A stretch of 64,000 nucleotides of DNA, taken from positions 744,001 through 808,000 of the forward strand of contig JABFGF010000001.1 of the NCBI GenBank assembly GCA_013112635.1, read 5' to 3'. Of the stretch, positions 42,755-51,572 are shown piece after piece (the stretch's first letter is position 1; the number at the start of each line of letters is the position of its first letter). The position numbers were made by a program, and so were the translations under genes. The notes beneath the pieces were generated by a model. That model saw only the letters and a program-made list of their open reading frames with translations, made no database searches and had not been told where the DNA came from. The DNA comes from Calditrichota bacterium. Its GTDB lineage: Bacteria; Calditrichota; Calditrichia; Calditrichales; J004.

Positions 42755-45499
42755 TTATTCGTGTGCTTCCAACCAATTTGCTCCTGAAGCACTTTCTACA
42801 ACGACCGGCACAGATAACGGCATCGCGTTGGCCATAATTCTTTCAACATGCCCGGCGAATTCTTTTATGTAGCTATCCTTCACTTCAAAAACCAACTCAT
42901 CATGCACCTGCATCAACATATAGGCCGGACAGTCTTCCTGCGTATCTATAAATCTTTGCATGTCGATCATCGCCTTTTTTATCAAATCAGCAGCAGAGCC
43001 CTGAATGGGAGTGTTAATAGCCATACGCTCTGCAAATTCCCGGATATTACGATTTTTGCTTTTAATTTCAGGAAGATATCGCCGGCGATTCATCATAGTT
43101 TCAACATAACCTTGCTCATTGGCCTGTTCTATCGCTTTACGCATAAACAACTGGATGTTCGGGTATGTCGCAAAATAGTTGGCAATAAACAACTCAGCTT
43201 CGTCCGGTGATATATGTAGCCGGTTAGAAAGCCCCCATTTGTTCATACCATACATTATGCCAAAATTGATTTCCTTGGCTTTTCGTCTGTGATCCGCTGT
43301 AACCTCTTCCAAGCTGATATCAAAAATTAGAGACGCTGTTACTGCGTGGATATCCGTGTTATCCTGTTGAAAGCCCTTAATAAGTGTTTCATCGCCAGAT
43401 AGGTGTGCCATAACACGCAATTCAATCTGTGAATAATCCGCACTCAAAATGCTGTAGCCTTCCCTGCTGGGGATAAATGCCCGGCGGATTTCTTTACCTA
43501 ATTCGGTTCGGATTGGGATATTCTGCAAATTGGGATTCATGCTGGAAAGCCGTCCGGTCGCAGCCACTGTTTGATTGTATGACGTGTGAATTTTACCCGT
43601 TTTGGAATTTACCATTTCCGGTAATGCATCTACATAAGTATTCTTAAGTTTTGCCAACTTTCTAAAATTTAAAATCTTATCAATCACCGGATGTTCAGAA
43701 AAGCGCTCCAAAGTCTGTTCTGAGGTTGAGAACTGCCCCGTTTTTGTTTTCTTTGGCTTTCTCAGATCCAGCTCTTCATGAATCTTCTTTTCTTCAAACA
43801 TAATTGTACCAAGTTGTTGTGGCGAACTGATATTAAATTCCTGACCGGCAAAATCATATATCTCTTTTTCTAACTTTGCCAGCTCTTTTGCAATATCTTC
43901 AGACAGTTTGCTAAGTAAATCCAAATTAATCTTAATACCATTCGTTTCAGTAATTTCCAGGACTTCCAGCAAAGGCATTTCAAGGTTAAAAAACAAATCA
44001 TCCAGACCGTGTTCCTTTAATTTGTCTTCCAGAATATTGGCAACTCGTAAACTGATATCAGCGTCTTCAGCAGCGTACGGTAAAACTTCATTTGCTGCCA
44101 AATCGGTCATCAACTTTTCATCTTTTCCTTTACCAATTAAATCAGAAATCGGAATCATTTTATAAGCCAGATATTTTTCAGCCAGGTTATCGAGATTATG
44201 TTGCCGATTTGAAGGATCAAGTACATAGGAGGCAATCATTGTATCAAAGTAAATACCTTGAACATTTACACCATGTTGCTTTAAAACAGCATGATCATAT
44301 TTCAGATTCTGGCCATACTTTTTTATTTTGGGGTTTGTAAAAACCGGAGTTAAAGATCTTAGGATTTCTTTCTCAGAAAGCTTAATATCAAAATGGTTGA
44401 TTGGCACATACCAGCCTTGGTGTTCCTTCCAGCTAAAAGCGATCCCGGCAATATTTGCCGTCAAACTATCCAGCGAATCGGTTTCCAAATCAAAAACAAA
44501 TTTTTTCTGTCTTTTAAGTTCTTTAAGAAAGCCATCAAAAGACTCTTTTGTATCAACAAGTTTATAATTGACGGCTTCCTTTTCATATTGAGAAGTGTCT
44601 GTTGGAATAAAATCAGAATCAGCTTCGGTTAAGGCCAACATGCGGTTAAACAAACTGGGGAATTCCAACTCCTTTAGAATCTTAGATACAACATCCATAT
44701 CCCAAACATTAAATTTTATATCATCCAACATCACATCCATCGGAACTTTTAGATCAATGGTTGTAAGGTTTTGCGACATAAAAGCCTGTTCCTTATTATT
44801 GGCAAGGTTATCCTTCAACGCACTTTTCTTCATACCTTCCAGATTTTCATAAATACCAGGAATGCTGCCGTATTCTCCTAATAATTTTGCGGCTGTTTTA
44901 CCGCCCACTTTTGGCACACCCGGAATATTATCTGATGTATCACCCATCAAAGCCAGCCAATCAACAATCTGGCTTGGATTAACACCATATTTGTCAATTA
45001 CCTTTTGAGCATTCATAATATCAGGTGCCGCGCCTGCCTTACCTACGGCATAAAGGAAAACATGATCATTTACAAGTTGGGCCATATCCTTATCACCGGA
45101 AACGATAAAAACATCCAAGTCCTTATTGCCATATTTATGTGAGAGCATACCGATTATATCATCCGCTTCATAACCATCTTTATCAATTAGGATGAAATTT
45201 AATTTTTTTAAGGTATCGACCATTCGAGGATATTGGGCACGCATATCATCGGGCATTTTCTCCCGGGTGGCTTTGTACTCAGAATAAATTTCATGGCGGA
45301 AAGTTGGTTTACTCGTATCAAAAATGATGGCCACATATTCCGGGCGTTCTTCATCCAAAATCTTAATCATGGTGTTTAAGAAGCCAAAGGTTGCAGATGT
45401 ATTTTCGCCTTTTGAGTTAATAAGCGGATTTCGGATGAAAGCAAAATAGCTGCGGTAATACAATGCGGAGCCATCAATTAAAAATAGTTTTTCAGACAT
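42755..45499 (-). CDS. polA: DNA polymerase I
   Basis: 914 residues with all three domains. The 5'-3' flap nuclease (1-290) has GYEADDIIG and GDTSDNIPGVPKVG. The 3'-5' proofreading domain (about 320-500) appears active, with DLETDSLDS, NLKYDHAVL and YAAEDADIS. The polymerase domain has the Y-GAP of motif A in LSADYSQIELRVMAHLSGD, HRRKAKEINFGIMYGMN (O-helix) and VHDELVFEV (motif C). It functions in Okazaki fragment maturation and repair. Transcription probably continues from the DUF3667 gene, though 123 bases separate them. Confidence 0.97.
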   Translation of the reverse strand: MSEKLFLIDGSALYYRSYFAFIRNPLINSKGENTSATFGFLNTMIKILDEERPEYVAIIFDTSKPTFRHEIYSEYKATREKMPDDMRAQYPRMVDTLKKLNFILIDKDGYEADDIIGMLSHKYGNKDLDVFIVSGDKDMAQLVNDHVFLYAVGKAGAAPDIMNAQKVIDKYGVNPSQIVDWLALMGDTSDNIPGVPKVGGKTAAKLLGEYGSIPGIYENLEGMKKSALKDNLANNKEQAFMSQNLTTIDLKVPMDVMLDDIKFNVWDMDVVSKILKELEFPSLFNRMLALTEADSDFIPTDTSQYEKEAVNYKLVDTKESFDGFLKELKRQKKFVFDLETDSLDSLTANIAGIAFSWKEHQGWYVPINHFDIKLSEKEILRSLTPVFTNPKIKKYGQNLKYDHAVLKQHGVNVQGIYFDTMIASYVLDPSNRQHNLDNLAEKYLAYKMIPISDLIGKGKDEKLMTDLAANEVLPYAAEDADISLRVANILEDKLKEHGLDDLFFNLEMPLLEVLEITETNGIKINLDLLSKLSEDIAKELAKLEKEIYDFAGQEFNISSPQQLGTIMFEEKKIHEELDLRKPKKTKTGQFSTSEQTLERFSEHPVIDKILNFRKLAKLKNTYVDALPEMVNSKTGKIHTSYNQTVAATGRLSSMNPNLQNIPIRTELGKEIRRAFIPSREGYSILSADYSQIELRVMAHLSGDETLIKGFQQDNTDIHAVTASLIFDISLEEVTADHRRKAKEINFGIMYGMNKWGLSNRLHISPDEAELFIANYFATYPNIQLFMRKAIEQANEQGYVETMMNRRRYLPEIKSKNRNIREFAERMAINTPIQGSAADLIKKAMIDMQRFIDTQEDCPAYMLMQVHDELVFEVKDSYIKEFAGHVERIMANAMPLSVPVVVESASGANWLEAHE

Positions 45500-45622
45500 G
45501 GACAGGCCTTGGATTAAATAAAAATGTACGTTACGGATTAATAAGTAGCTGGGAGGCTAATCTATGTAATTAGTTCTAATGATGTAAACATCAATTTATG
45601 AATAAATCTCAATGGAGAAAAT

Positions 45623-46369
45623 CTATGGTTTAAGCAAAATAAAAATTATAGTAAATCCAGCCACAACAACACCATAAAGCATATAGGTAAAAATTATGGT
45701 CAAAATACTCTTGAAGAGGGCTGGTGTTTTTTTCATGCCAGAAAACTGAATTATAGCGAATGAAAAATATATGATTAACAAAATATTTTTTAGGAAGGCA
45801 ACCCTAATATCTACCAAAGAAAAGAATATGATTATTATCGATAATAGAAATCCAATGGAAATGATGTAAAATGAGAAAACCAAACTTTCTGCATAATTAA
45901 AACCCTGTTTTCTGAAAAGGGCCCAAAAGAATAATGCCATTATTGGGGGCATCATAAAATTAAAAATATCCAGATTCTTTTTTACATGGGTTTGAATATT
46001 TTGAATATTGAGGTCAAATTTCTGTATTTTTTCTGAATTTTCAACCCTTGTAACTTGGGTGATATACTCGAAGTATTTATCACCAAATAAATTAAAAACC
46101 AATACATAAAGGGTAAGCAGCAATAAAAAAAACTGGATCGGGGCCATGAAAGGACGGCGTTTTCCTTTAAGATAAGTTTTAACATAGTTTCCAGGACTTA
46201 TCACCAGTTCCTTAACGGTTCTAAAGAGATGGGATTCGAATAAGAAAACTGTTTGAAGGAATTCAAGATAGATTGATTTTAACGTGATTCTGTCAGTGAT
46301 TTTCTTTTGGCCGCAGTGATTGCAAAAAGAATCTTCAAATTTCTTCCCACAATTCAGACATGTTTCCAT
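45623..46369 (-). CDS. DUF3667-type membrane protein with zinc ribbon
   Basis: 248 residues. The N-terminal four-cysteine ribbon has C4, C7, C16 and C19 (CLNCGKKFEDSFCNHCGQ), followed by RTVKELVISPGNYVKTYLKGKRRPF, characteristic of DUF3667. Four or five transmembrane segments follow (about 78-96, 140-155, 160-180, 187-210, 220-245). Function unknown. It lies seven bases from mutS2, so it is in the same transcription unit. This family is common in Bacteroidota and relatives. Confidence 0.82.
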   Translation of the reverse strand: METCLNCGKKFEDSFCNHCGQKKITDRITLKSIYLEFLQTVFLFESHLFRTVKELVISPGNYVKTYLKGKRRPFMAPIQFFLLLLTLYVLVFNLFGDKYFEYITQVTRVENSEKIQKFDLNIQNIQTHVKKNLDIFNFMMPPIMALFFWALFRKQGFNYAESLVFSFYIISIGFLLSIIIIFFSLVDIRVAFLKNILLIIYFSFAIIQFSGMKKTPALFKSILTIIFTYMLYGVVVAGFTIIFILLKP

Positions 46370-46376
46370 AATCTAC

Positions 46377-48734
46377 TCATTTCAAGCTTACAATGGTAAC
46401 CCCGGTTTCACCTTCACCATAGCGGCCGGTACGATACTCTTTTATCGATTTATTCTTGGCTAAAAATTGTTGAACGGCTGTTCTTAAAGCTCCGGTGCCT
46501 TTGCCATGAATAATGGTAACTTCATTCCATTCGCTGTGTACCGCGCTGTCCAGATATGCATCAACTCGTTCCAAAGCTTCATGTGTTTCACATCCACGGA
46601 CATCAACTTCGTGTGCAACAGTAGATGGAATATGGGCCGTACTTGCAGATTTAGCAGGTTTAGTTTCAACTACCTGCCCATCATTATTTAACAGTTCCAC
46701 TTCAGAAATATTCACTGTGAGCTTCAGGCCTTCCCGTTCAAGCTCAATCGCATTTTTATTCTTAAAAATTTTGCTAATGTTGCCAACCACATTGTAAACC
46801 AATGATCTAACTTTTTGGCCGATTTTTACCTGGTCAATTGTTAAATCACTTTTGATATTATCAACAGAAGGCTCCTCAAGACTTGTCTTAAAATTATTAA
46901 GCTCACGCCGCGCATTTTTTACAGTATTTTTGTCTGCAGAAGATTCTTTGATACTACGAATTGTAGCCTCAATTTTTTTATTGGCGTGTTCAATTATATC
47001 TTTTGCCTGCTGTTTGGCTTCTTTCTCAAGCTTTCTTTTATTTTTCTTCAGATCTGTACTATTACTTTCATACAACTTTATCAATGCATCCAGCTTGCTT
47101 TGTTTTAGACTTAATTCCCTTACTTCATTTTGATAAAAATTGCTCTTTTCCGAAATGTCGTTTAGCAGATTGGCCATATCCTGATTTGAGTTACCTTCAA
47201 GCTGCCGAGATCGGTCAATAATCTCCTGGGACATACCGAAACGTTTGCAGATATCAAAGGTAAAACTGCTGCCGGGAATGCCCGTTTCTAATATAAAAAG
47301 AGGCTTTAAATGTTCAATATCAAATTGCATTGCGGCGTTTTCGACCCCGGTGGTTTCTGAAGCATATAGTTTCAATTGATTTTGGTGAGTAGAAACCAGG
47401 GAGACAACATCGGGTCTGTTCAGTTGCTCCAAAACTGCAATCGCCAAAGCAGCACCACCGGATGGTTCTGTTCCAATTCCAATTTCATCAATCAAAACAA
47501 GGGATTTTTCTTTGACATTTTCAACAATCTCATTTAGCCCGGTAATGTGTGATGAAAATGTGCTTAAATCATTCTCTATGGATTGTTTATCACCAATCAA
47601 AACAAACATCCGATCACAAATAGGAAACTTGCTTCCTTCACTCACGGGAATAGGTATTGAACATTGAAGCATCAGTTGTAATAATCCAACCGTTTTCATC
47701 GCAACCGTTTTACCGCCGGCGTTAGGACCGGATATAACCAACGTATTAAATGGATCTCCAATTTCCAGCGTTAAAGGAACGGTTTCCTTTTTTATCAGAT
47801 CCAATAAAACGGGATGCCGGCCATTGTTTATCAGCCAATAATGGTCATCAACAATTTCAGGAAAAACTGCTTCTACCTGTAATCCGTACCTGGCACGTGC
47901 CTGAAGGCTATCCAGTTCAACAAGAACAGACAAGTCGTTTCTCAACTCTTCGCCAGCTTCGCGGATCATTACGGACAAACGAGTTAATATTTTTATTACT
48001 TCCCGCTTTTCCGAAATGAGCAGTTCCTGGATTTCATTGTTGGTTTGCACAACCGCCATTGGTTCCACAAATTTTGTTGCACCGGATGATGATTGCCCGT
48101 GTACAATCCCAGATATTTTTGAAACCGAGAATTCCCTGACCGGTAACACAAGACGCCCATCTCGGAGCGTTACATATTCTTCCTGTAAATGCTCAGAATT
48201 TTTTGAACTAATATTCTCAAGCTTACGGTTGACATCATCCCTAAGCTGGTAAATTTTCTTACGAATCGTTTTTAACTCTTTGCTGGCATTATCAAAAATA
48301 TTACCAGCGGGATCGATCGTAAATTGTAACTGACTTAATAATGTTTTTTGATTGGACAGATCTTTTGTAAGGCGTTTTAACGGACTTTCAGCCAAAGATT
48401 GTATTTTAAAAAATGTATTAATTTCCTGACAAATTTCGAGAATATTTTGAATTTCAAGACATTCTTTTGTTTCCAGATAACTGTTTTGGGGTTCAATTTT
48501 GTTTAATAGAATCCTGATATCAAAGAAAGACCCTAAAGGCAAACGTCCTTCTTTTTCTATAATCCGGCCGGTTTCCTCAACATTTTTTAATTTATCAACC
48601 AGCTTGTTTTTTTCAGTGAGCGGAGCAAGGTTTAAAATGTTTTGCCGGCCAAGTTCTGAAATACACTTATTGCCAATAATTGATAAAATATTGTTTAAAC
48701 CGAGCGCTGTTTTTGATTGTTCAAATCCGTACAT
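46377..48734 (-). CDS. mutS2: MutS2-family nuclease/ATPase
   Basis: 785 residues. The MutS-like ATPase core has the Walker A GPNAGGKTVAMKTVG near residue 335 and the Walker B-type LVLIDEIGIGTEPSGG. A coiled-coil insertion (about 510-620) follows. A C-terminal Smr domain (VDVRGCETHEALERVDAYLD, VTIIHGKGTGAL) carries the endonuclease-type motifs. In other bacteria MutS2 suppresses recombination or acts on collided ribosomes. It is followed by the DUF3667 gene and preceded by cvpA. Confidence 0.95.
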   Translation of the reverse strand: MYGFEQSKTALGLNNILSIIGNKCISELGRQNILNLAPLTEKNKLVDKLKNVEETGRIIEKEGRLPLGSFFDIRILLNKIEPQNSYLETKECLEIQNILEICQEINTFFKIQSLAESPLKRLTKDLSNQKTLLSQLQFTIDPAGNIFDNASKELKTIRKKIYQLRDDVNRKLENISSKNSEHLQEEYVTLRDGRLVLPVREFSVSKISGIVHGQSSSGATKFVEPMAVVQTNNEIQELLISEKREVIKILTRLSVMIREAGEELRNDLSVLVELDSLQARARYGLQVEAVFPEIVDDHYWLINNGRHPVLLDLIKKETVPLTLEIGDPFNTLVISGPNAGGKTVAMKTVGLLQLMLQCSIPIPVSEGSKFPICDRMFVLIGDKQSIENDLSTFSSHITGLNEIVENVKEKSLVLIDEIGIGTEPSGGAALAIAVLEQLNRPDVVSLVSTHQNQLKLYASETTGVENAAMQFDIEHLKPLFILETGIPGSSFTFDICKRFGMSQEIIDRSRQLEGNSNQDMANLLNDISEKSNFYQNEVRELSLKQSKLDALIKLYESNSTDLKKNKRKLEKEAKQQAKDIIEHANKKIEATIRSIKESSADKNTVKNARRELNNFKTSLEEPSVDNIKSDLTIDQVKIGQKVRSLVYNVVGNISKIFKNKNAIELEREGLKLTVNISEVELLNNDGQVVETKPAKSASTAHIPSTVAHEVDVRGCETHEALERVDAYLDSAVHSEWNEVTIIHGKGTGALRTAVQQFLAKNKSIKEYRTGRYGEGETGVTIVSLK

Positions 48735-48739
48735 AATTT

Positions 48740-49309
48740 TTATTTAAGGTGTTTTAGAATATCAGATGCTGTTGAATCAGGATTTATTTCATCGAATGGG
48801 ATCATATCTTTAATTGAACTCTCATCGCCCGGGAAGAATAGATTTTTTAACACAGGTGCGAATTTTTGAACTGGTTCGTAAACCAAACTATCATCTTTTC
48901 CCATTTTTTGTAAAAAATAGTCTGAGCCGGGAAACAGAATAATTCCATTTAAGACAATACTGATAATTAAGGTGATTTTTGTAAATGCAAACAATGCACC
49001 TGCCAATTTATTGACAGGTTGTAAAAATGTGAATGTTGCAATTTTATTTAGGGTTTTTGATAACAGCCGTATAAAAATATTAACGGCCAGGAAAATAACA
49101 ACAAAGGCACTTACCTTCGCTACTGCAATTGGAATATCTGGGAAAAATTCTAAAATTTTTAATTGCAATGGCGGATGAAGAACTGTTGCCGTAATCACAC
49201 CTAAAGAAAGGGCCACCAGAACCATCAGCTCTGTAATTAGCCCTCTAAAGAGACCACGAACAGTAATAAATGCAATCAGAGTAAGAAAGGATAAATCTAA
49301 ATAGTTCAT
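48740..49309 (-). CDS. cvpA: CvpA-family membrane protein
   Basis: 189 residues with about four hydrophobic segments (about 7-22, 27-45, 62-85, 102-124). LDLSFLTLIAFITVRGLFRG and VSAFVVIFLAVNIFIRLLSKTL match the CvpA/colicin V production family. These proteins affect envelope integrity in other bacteria. It is five bases upstream of mutS2, a common gene pair across many phyla. Confidence 0.85.
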   Translation of the reverse strand: MNYLDLSFLTLIAFITVRGLFRGLITELMVLVALSLGVITATVLHPPLQLKILEFFPDIPIAVAKVSAFVVIFLAVNIFIRLLSKTLNKIATFTFLQPVNKLAGALFAFTKITLIISIVLNGIILFPGSDYFLQKMGKDDSLVYEPVQKFAPVLKNLFFPGDESSIKDMIPFDEINPDSTASDILKHLK

Positions 49310-49318
49310 TGAAGGTAA

Positions 49319-49762
49319 TTACGAGAGAAGCGAACGGACAATTTGTTGAACGAGTTTGCCGTCCGTTTTACCTTTTAGCTTCGCCATGGCAGGTCCCATT
49401 ACTTTTCCAATATCTTTTAAATCCGCGGCTCCACTTGTTTTAATTATTTCGGCGACAATTTGTTTTACATCATCTTCAGACATCTGGGCAGGCAAATAGC
49501 TTTGCAGTATTTCAAGCTCGGCAGTTTCTTTATCCACCAGATCCTGCCGGCTGCCTTTTTTATACATCTCAATTGAATCTTTTCGGCTTTTAACACCGCG
49601 CATAAGCACAGATATTACATCTTCATCCGTGAGTTCTTTTCTATGCTTAATACGTTCATCTTTAATTTGTGAGTATGTTGTTCTTAAGGTGTTTAATTTT
49701 TCTTTTTGACCCGATTTTAAGGCCTCGGTCATATCATTCTTAATTTGCGATTCAAGGTTCAT
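49319..49762 (-). CDS. yqeY: GatB/YqeY-domain protein
   Basis: 147 residues, typical for stand-alone YqeY. SQIKDERIKHRKELTDEDVI and LEILQSYLPAQMSEDDV, with GAADLKDIGKVMGPAMAKLKG near the end, are family signatures. The domain is shared with the tRNA-binding tail of GatB; its free-standing role is unclear. It sits nine bases upstream of cvpA. Confidence 0.9.
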   Translation of the reverse strand: MNLESQIKNDMTEALKSGQKEKLNTLRTTYSQIKDERIKHRKELTDEDVISVLMRGVKSRKDSIEMYKKGSRQDLVDKETAELEILQSYLPAQMSEDDVKQIVAEIIKTSGAADLKDIGKVMGPAMAKLKGKTDGKLVQQIVRSLLS

Positions 49763-49781
49763 CGAACAATTGTTCCTAGTA

Positions 49782-50669
49782 CTAATATGAATATTTATCT
49801 GGGTTTAAAATAATATCGATCTCATATTCTGCAGATTGTTTCCAGCTTCTGTTTTTTGCAGCTTCACGAAAATGTTTCAATGCTTTTTGGCTCTGACCTT
49901 TGTTTTTATAAACAATGCCCAAATTAAAGTTACATGCTGCTTTTACATTGCTTCTACGGGTACTGCTAATTGCCTTTTTTAATGCATCTTCTGCTTTTGT
50001 ATAATTCTTAGCATTAACATAAGCCTCACCCAAACGATAATAGTATGTGCCTTTAAGCTGTTTTTGCTTTGCGCTTGTATTTGCTATGGCATTTTCAAAT
50101 GCTTCAGCTGCTTTAGAATGTCGCTTTAATCCTGCATATGTTAGACCAAGTATATTATGTGCAGGGGCATATTTGCCATTTGATTCAATAGAAGCATTAG
50201 AAAACTTTAAGGCTTTTTCCCAGACTTTTTGCTGGTAGTATATTTTCCCAAGACCAAAATTGGCTTTCGAAGATGTTGGATTAAAAGCCAACACTGCCTT
50301 ATAAGTATTAATTGCTTCACTTGTTTTGTCTATTTTAGATTGTAACTTAGCAAGAGAAATGTATGCTTTTTCAAATTTGCTATCCAATTTGATTGCATTT
50401 TTATAGGCATTTTCAGCTTCAGAATATTTTGTGGTTTTCTGATAAGCATATGCAAGCATATAATTTGCTTTTGGAAAATTGCTGTCTTCCTTAATTGCTT
50501 CTAAAAACTTTGGTATCGCTTTATCAAATTTCTTTTGACGGGACAAATCCATTCCTGAGTTATAAGCTTGTCCGGCTGCCTGGCTTCTTACATCTTCATT
50601 CTGAGCAAAAACAATTCCACTACTTAAAAGTGTAATAAATGCTAATAGAATCATTTTCTTAAACATCAA
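49782..50669 (-). CDS. Exported TPR-repeat protein
   Basis: 295 residues with signal peptide (ILLAFITLLSSGIVFAQ). From about residue 33 onwards there are about seven tetratricopeptide repeats of 34 residues, for example KAIPKFLEAIKEDSNFPKAN, ALKFSNASIESNGKYAPAHN and ALKHFREAAKNRSWKQSAE. TPR proteins scaffold complexes; this one would be periplasmic. It is probably the first gene of the yqeY-cvpA-mutS2 run; the 162-base gap upstream holds no visible terminator. Confidence 0.85.
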   Translation of the reverse strand: MMFKKMILLAFITLLSSGIVFAQNEDVRSQAAGQAYNSGMDLSRQKKFDKAIPKFLEAIKEDSNFPKANYMLAYAYQKTTKYSEAENAYKNAIKLDSKFEKAYISLAKLQSKIDKTSEAINTYKAVLAFNPTSSKANFGLGKIYYQQKVWEKALKFSNASIESNGKYAPAHNILGLTYAGLKRHSKAAEAFENAIANTSAKQKQLKGTYYYRLGEAYVNAKNYTKAEDALKKAISSTRRSNVKAACNFNLGIVYKNKGQSQKALKHFREAAKNRSWKQSAEYEIDIILNPDKYSY

Positions 50670-50831
50670 TACCTCCTGGTCATAAATTTTTAATAAAAAA
50701 AGAGCGGTAAATATAAAAGTATAACCTACTTAGGGCAAGTATACTTATTTAATTGGTGTAAAAATATTATTGAAGCGTAAACGCGTATATATTTTACATC
50801 ACAATTATGGCTGTTTGTTAAGGATTTATAT

Positions 50832-51563
50832 TCACTGATCGCTTTCAGGTTCCTCAACTTCTTTCATTTTTTTCTTTAAATTCTCTTCAATGGCAAACAT
50901 GGCGTTGGGAATATCAACATAATTTGTAGTTTTTATTTCCATATTATTTACAAAACTTTCCAGTTCTTTTAGTACCAAAGTTATTTTCTGAGTTTCTTTT
51001 AAACTTACCTGCGAAAGTTTTACAGCCCTGCGAATATCTTCAGGATTTTGAGTTGCCAGTTGTGCATAACCCGATATTGTTGTTGTTGAATTATTTATAT
51101 AATGTGCGAGGGTTGTTAATATTTGCCGCAAAGTTTCCACCCGAATCTGCAGCATTTCTTCTTCTAACTCTTTTGACTGAGTTTTTTTATTTTCGATATA
51201 ATCTTTGTAGACTTTTTTTACTGTTTTTGGAAGTATAGCAATGTTCTGCGGAGATTTTTCAAGAAAATCATTTGCGCCGCCTTTTAGTGTATTAATGGCA
51301 ATTTGCATCTCTTTTTGTGCTGTAATAATTATCACGGGAATATCAGTTTCTTCCCTGATTAAATCTAATATTTCACTGCCCGTTGCATCCGGTAGATTAA
51401 AATCCAATAAAACAATGTCTTGTTTTGAAAGATCAACATTTTCCAAATCTGCCTTGGAAATTGCCACAGTTACAAGGCAATCCAACTCATCATTAAGGAT
51501 ATCCGCTTCCAAAAATGCATGGTCTTCGTCATCTTCGACAATTAAAATTCTTAAGGTTTCCAT
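50832..51563 (-). CDS. Receiver-DHp protein without ATPase domain
   Basis: 243 residues. An N-terminal receiver is complete: acidic pair D11/D12, phosphoacceptor D54 in LLDFNLPD, T81 and K103. A coiled linker follows, then a helical hairpin resembling a histidine-kinase DHp domain, with H154 in LTTLAHYINNSTTTISGYAQ. No ATP-binding domain follows; the protein ends in a charged tail. It is encoded nine bases after the histidine kinase gene, so the kinase is the likely phosphodonor. The histidine may pass phosphate on or serve dimerisation only. Confidence 0.82.
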   Translation of the reverse strand: METLRILIVEDDEDHAFLEADILNDELDCLVTVAISKADLENVDLSKQDIVLLDFNLPDATGSEILDLIREETDIPVIIITAQKEMQIAINTLKGGANDFLEKSPQNIAILPKTVKKVYKDYIENKKTQSKELEEEMLQIRVETLRQILTTLAHYINNSTTTISGYAQLATQNPEDIRRAVKLSQVSLKETQKITLVLKELESFVNNMEIKTTNYVDIPNAMFAIEENLKKKMKEVEEPESDQ

Positions 51564-51572
51564 GTGGGCCTT

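Noticed and set aside
46513-46797. Plus-strand ORFs opposite mutS2
   Set aside because: Shadow frames of a conserved gene with composition typical of antisense translation.
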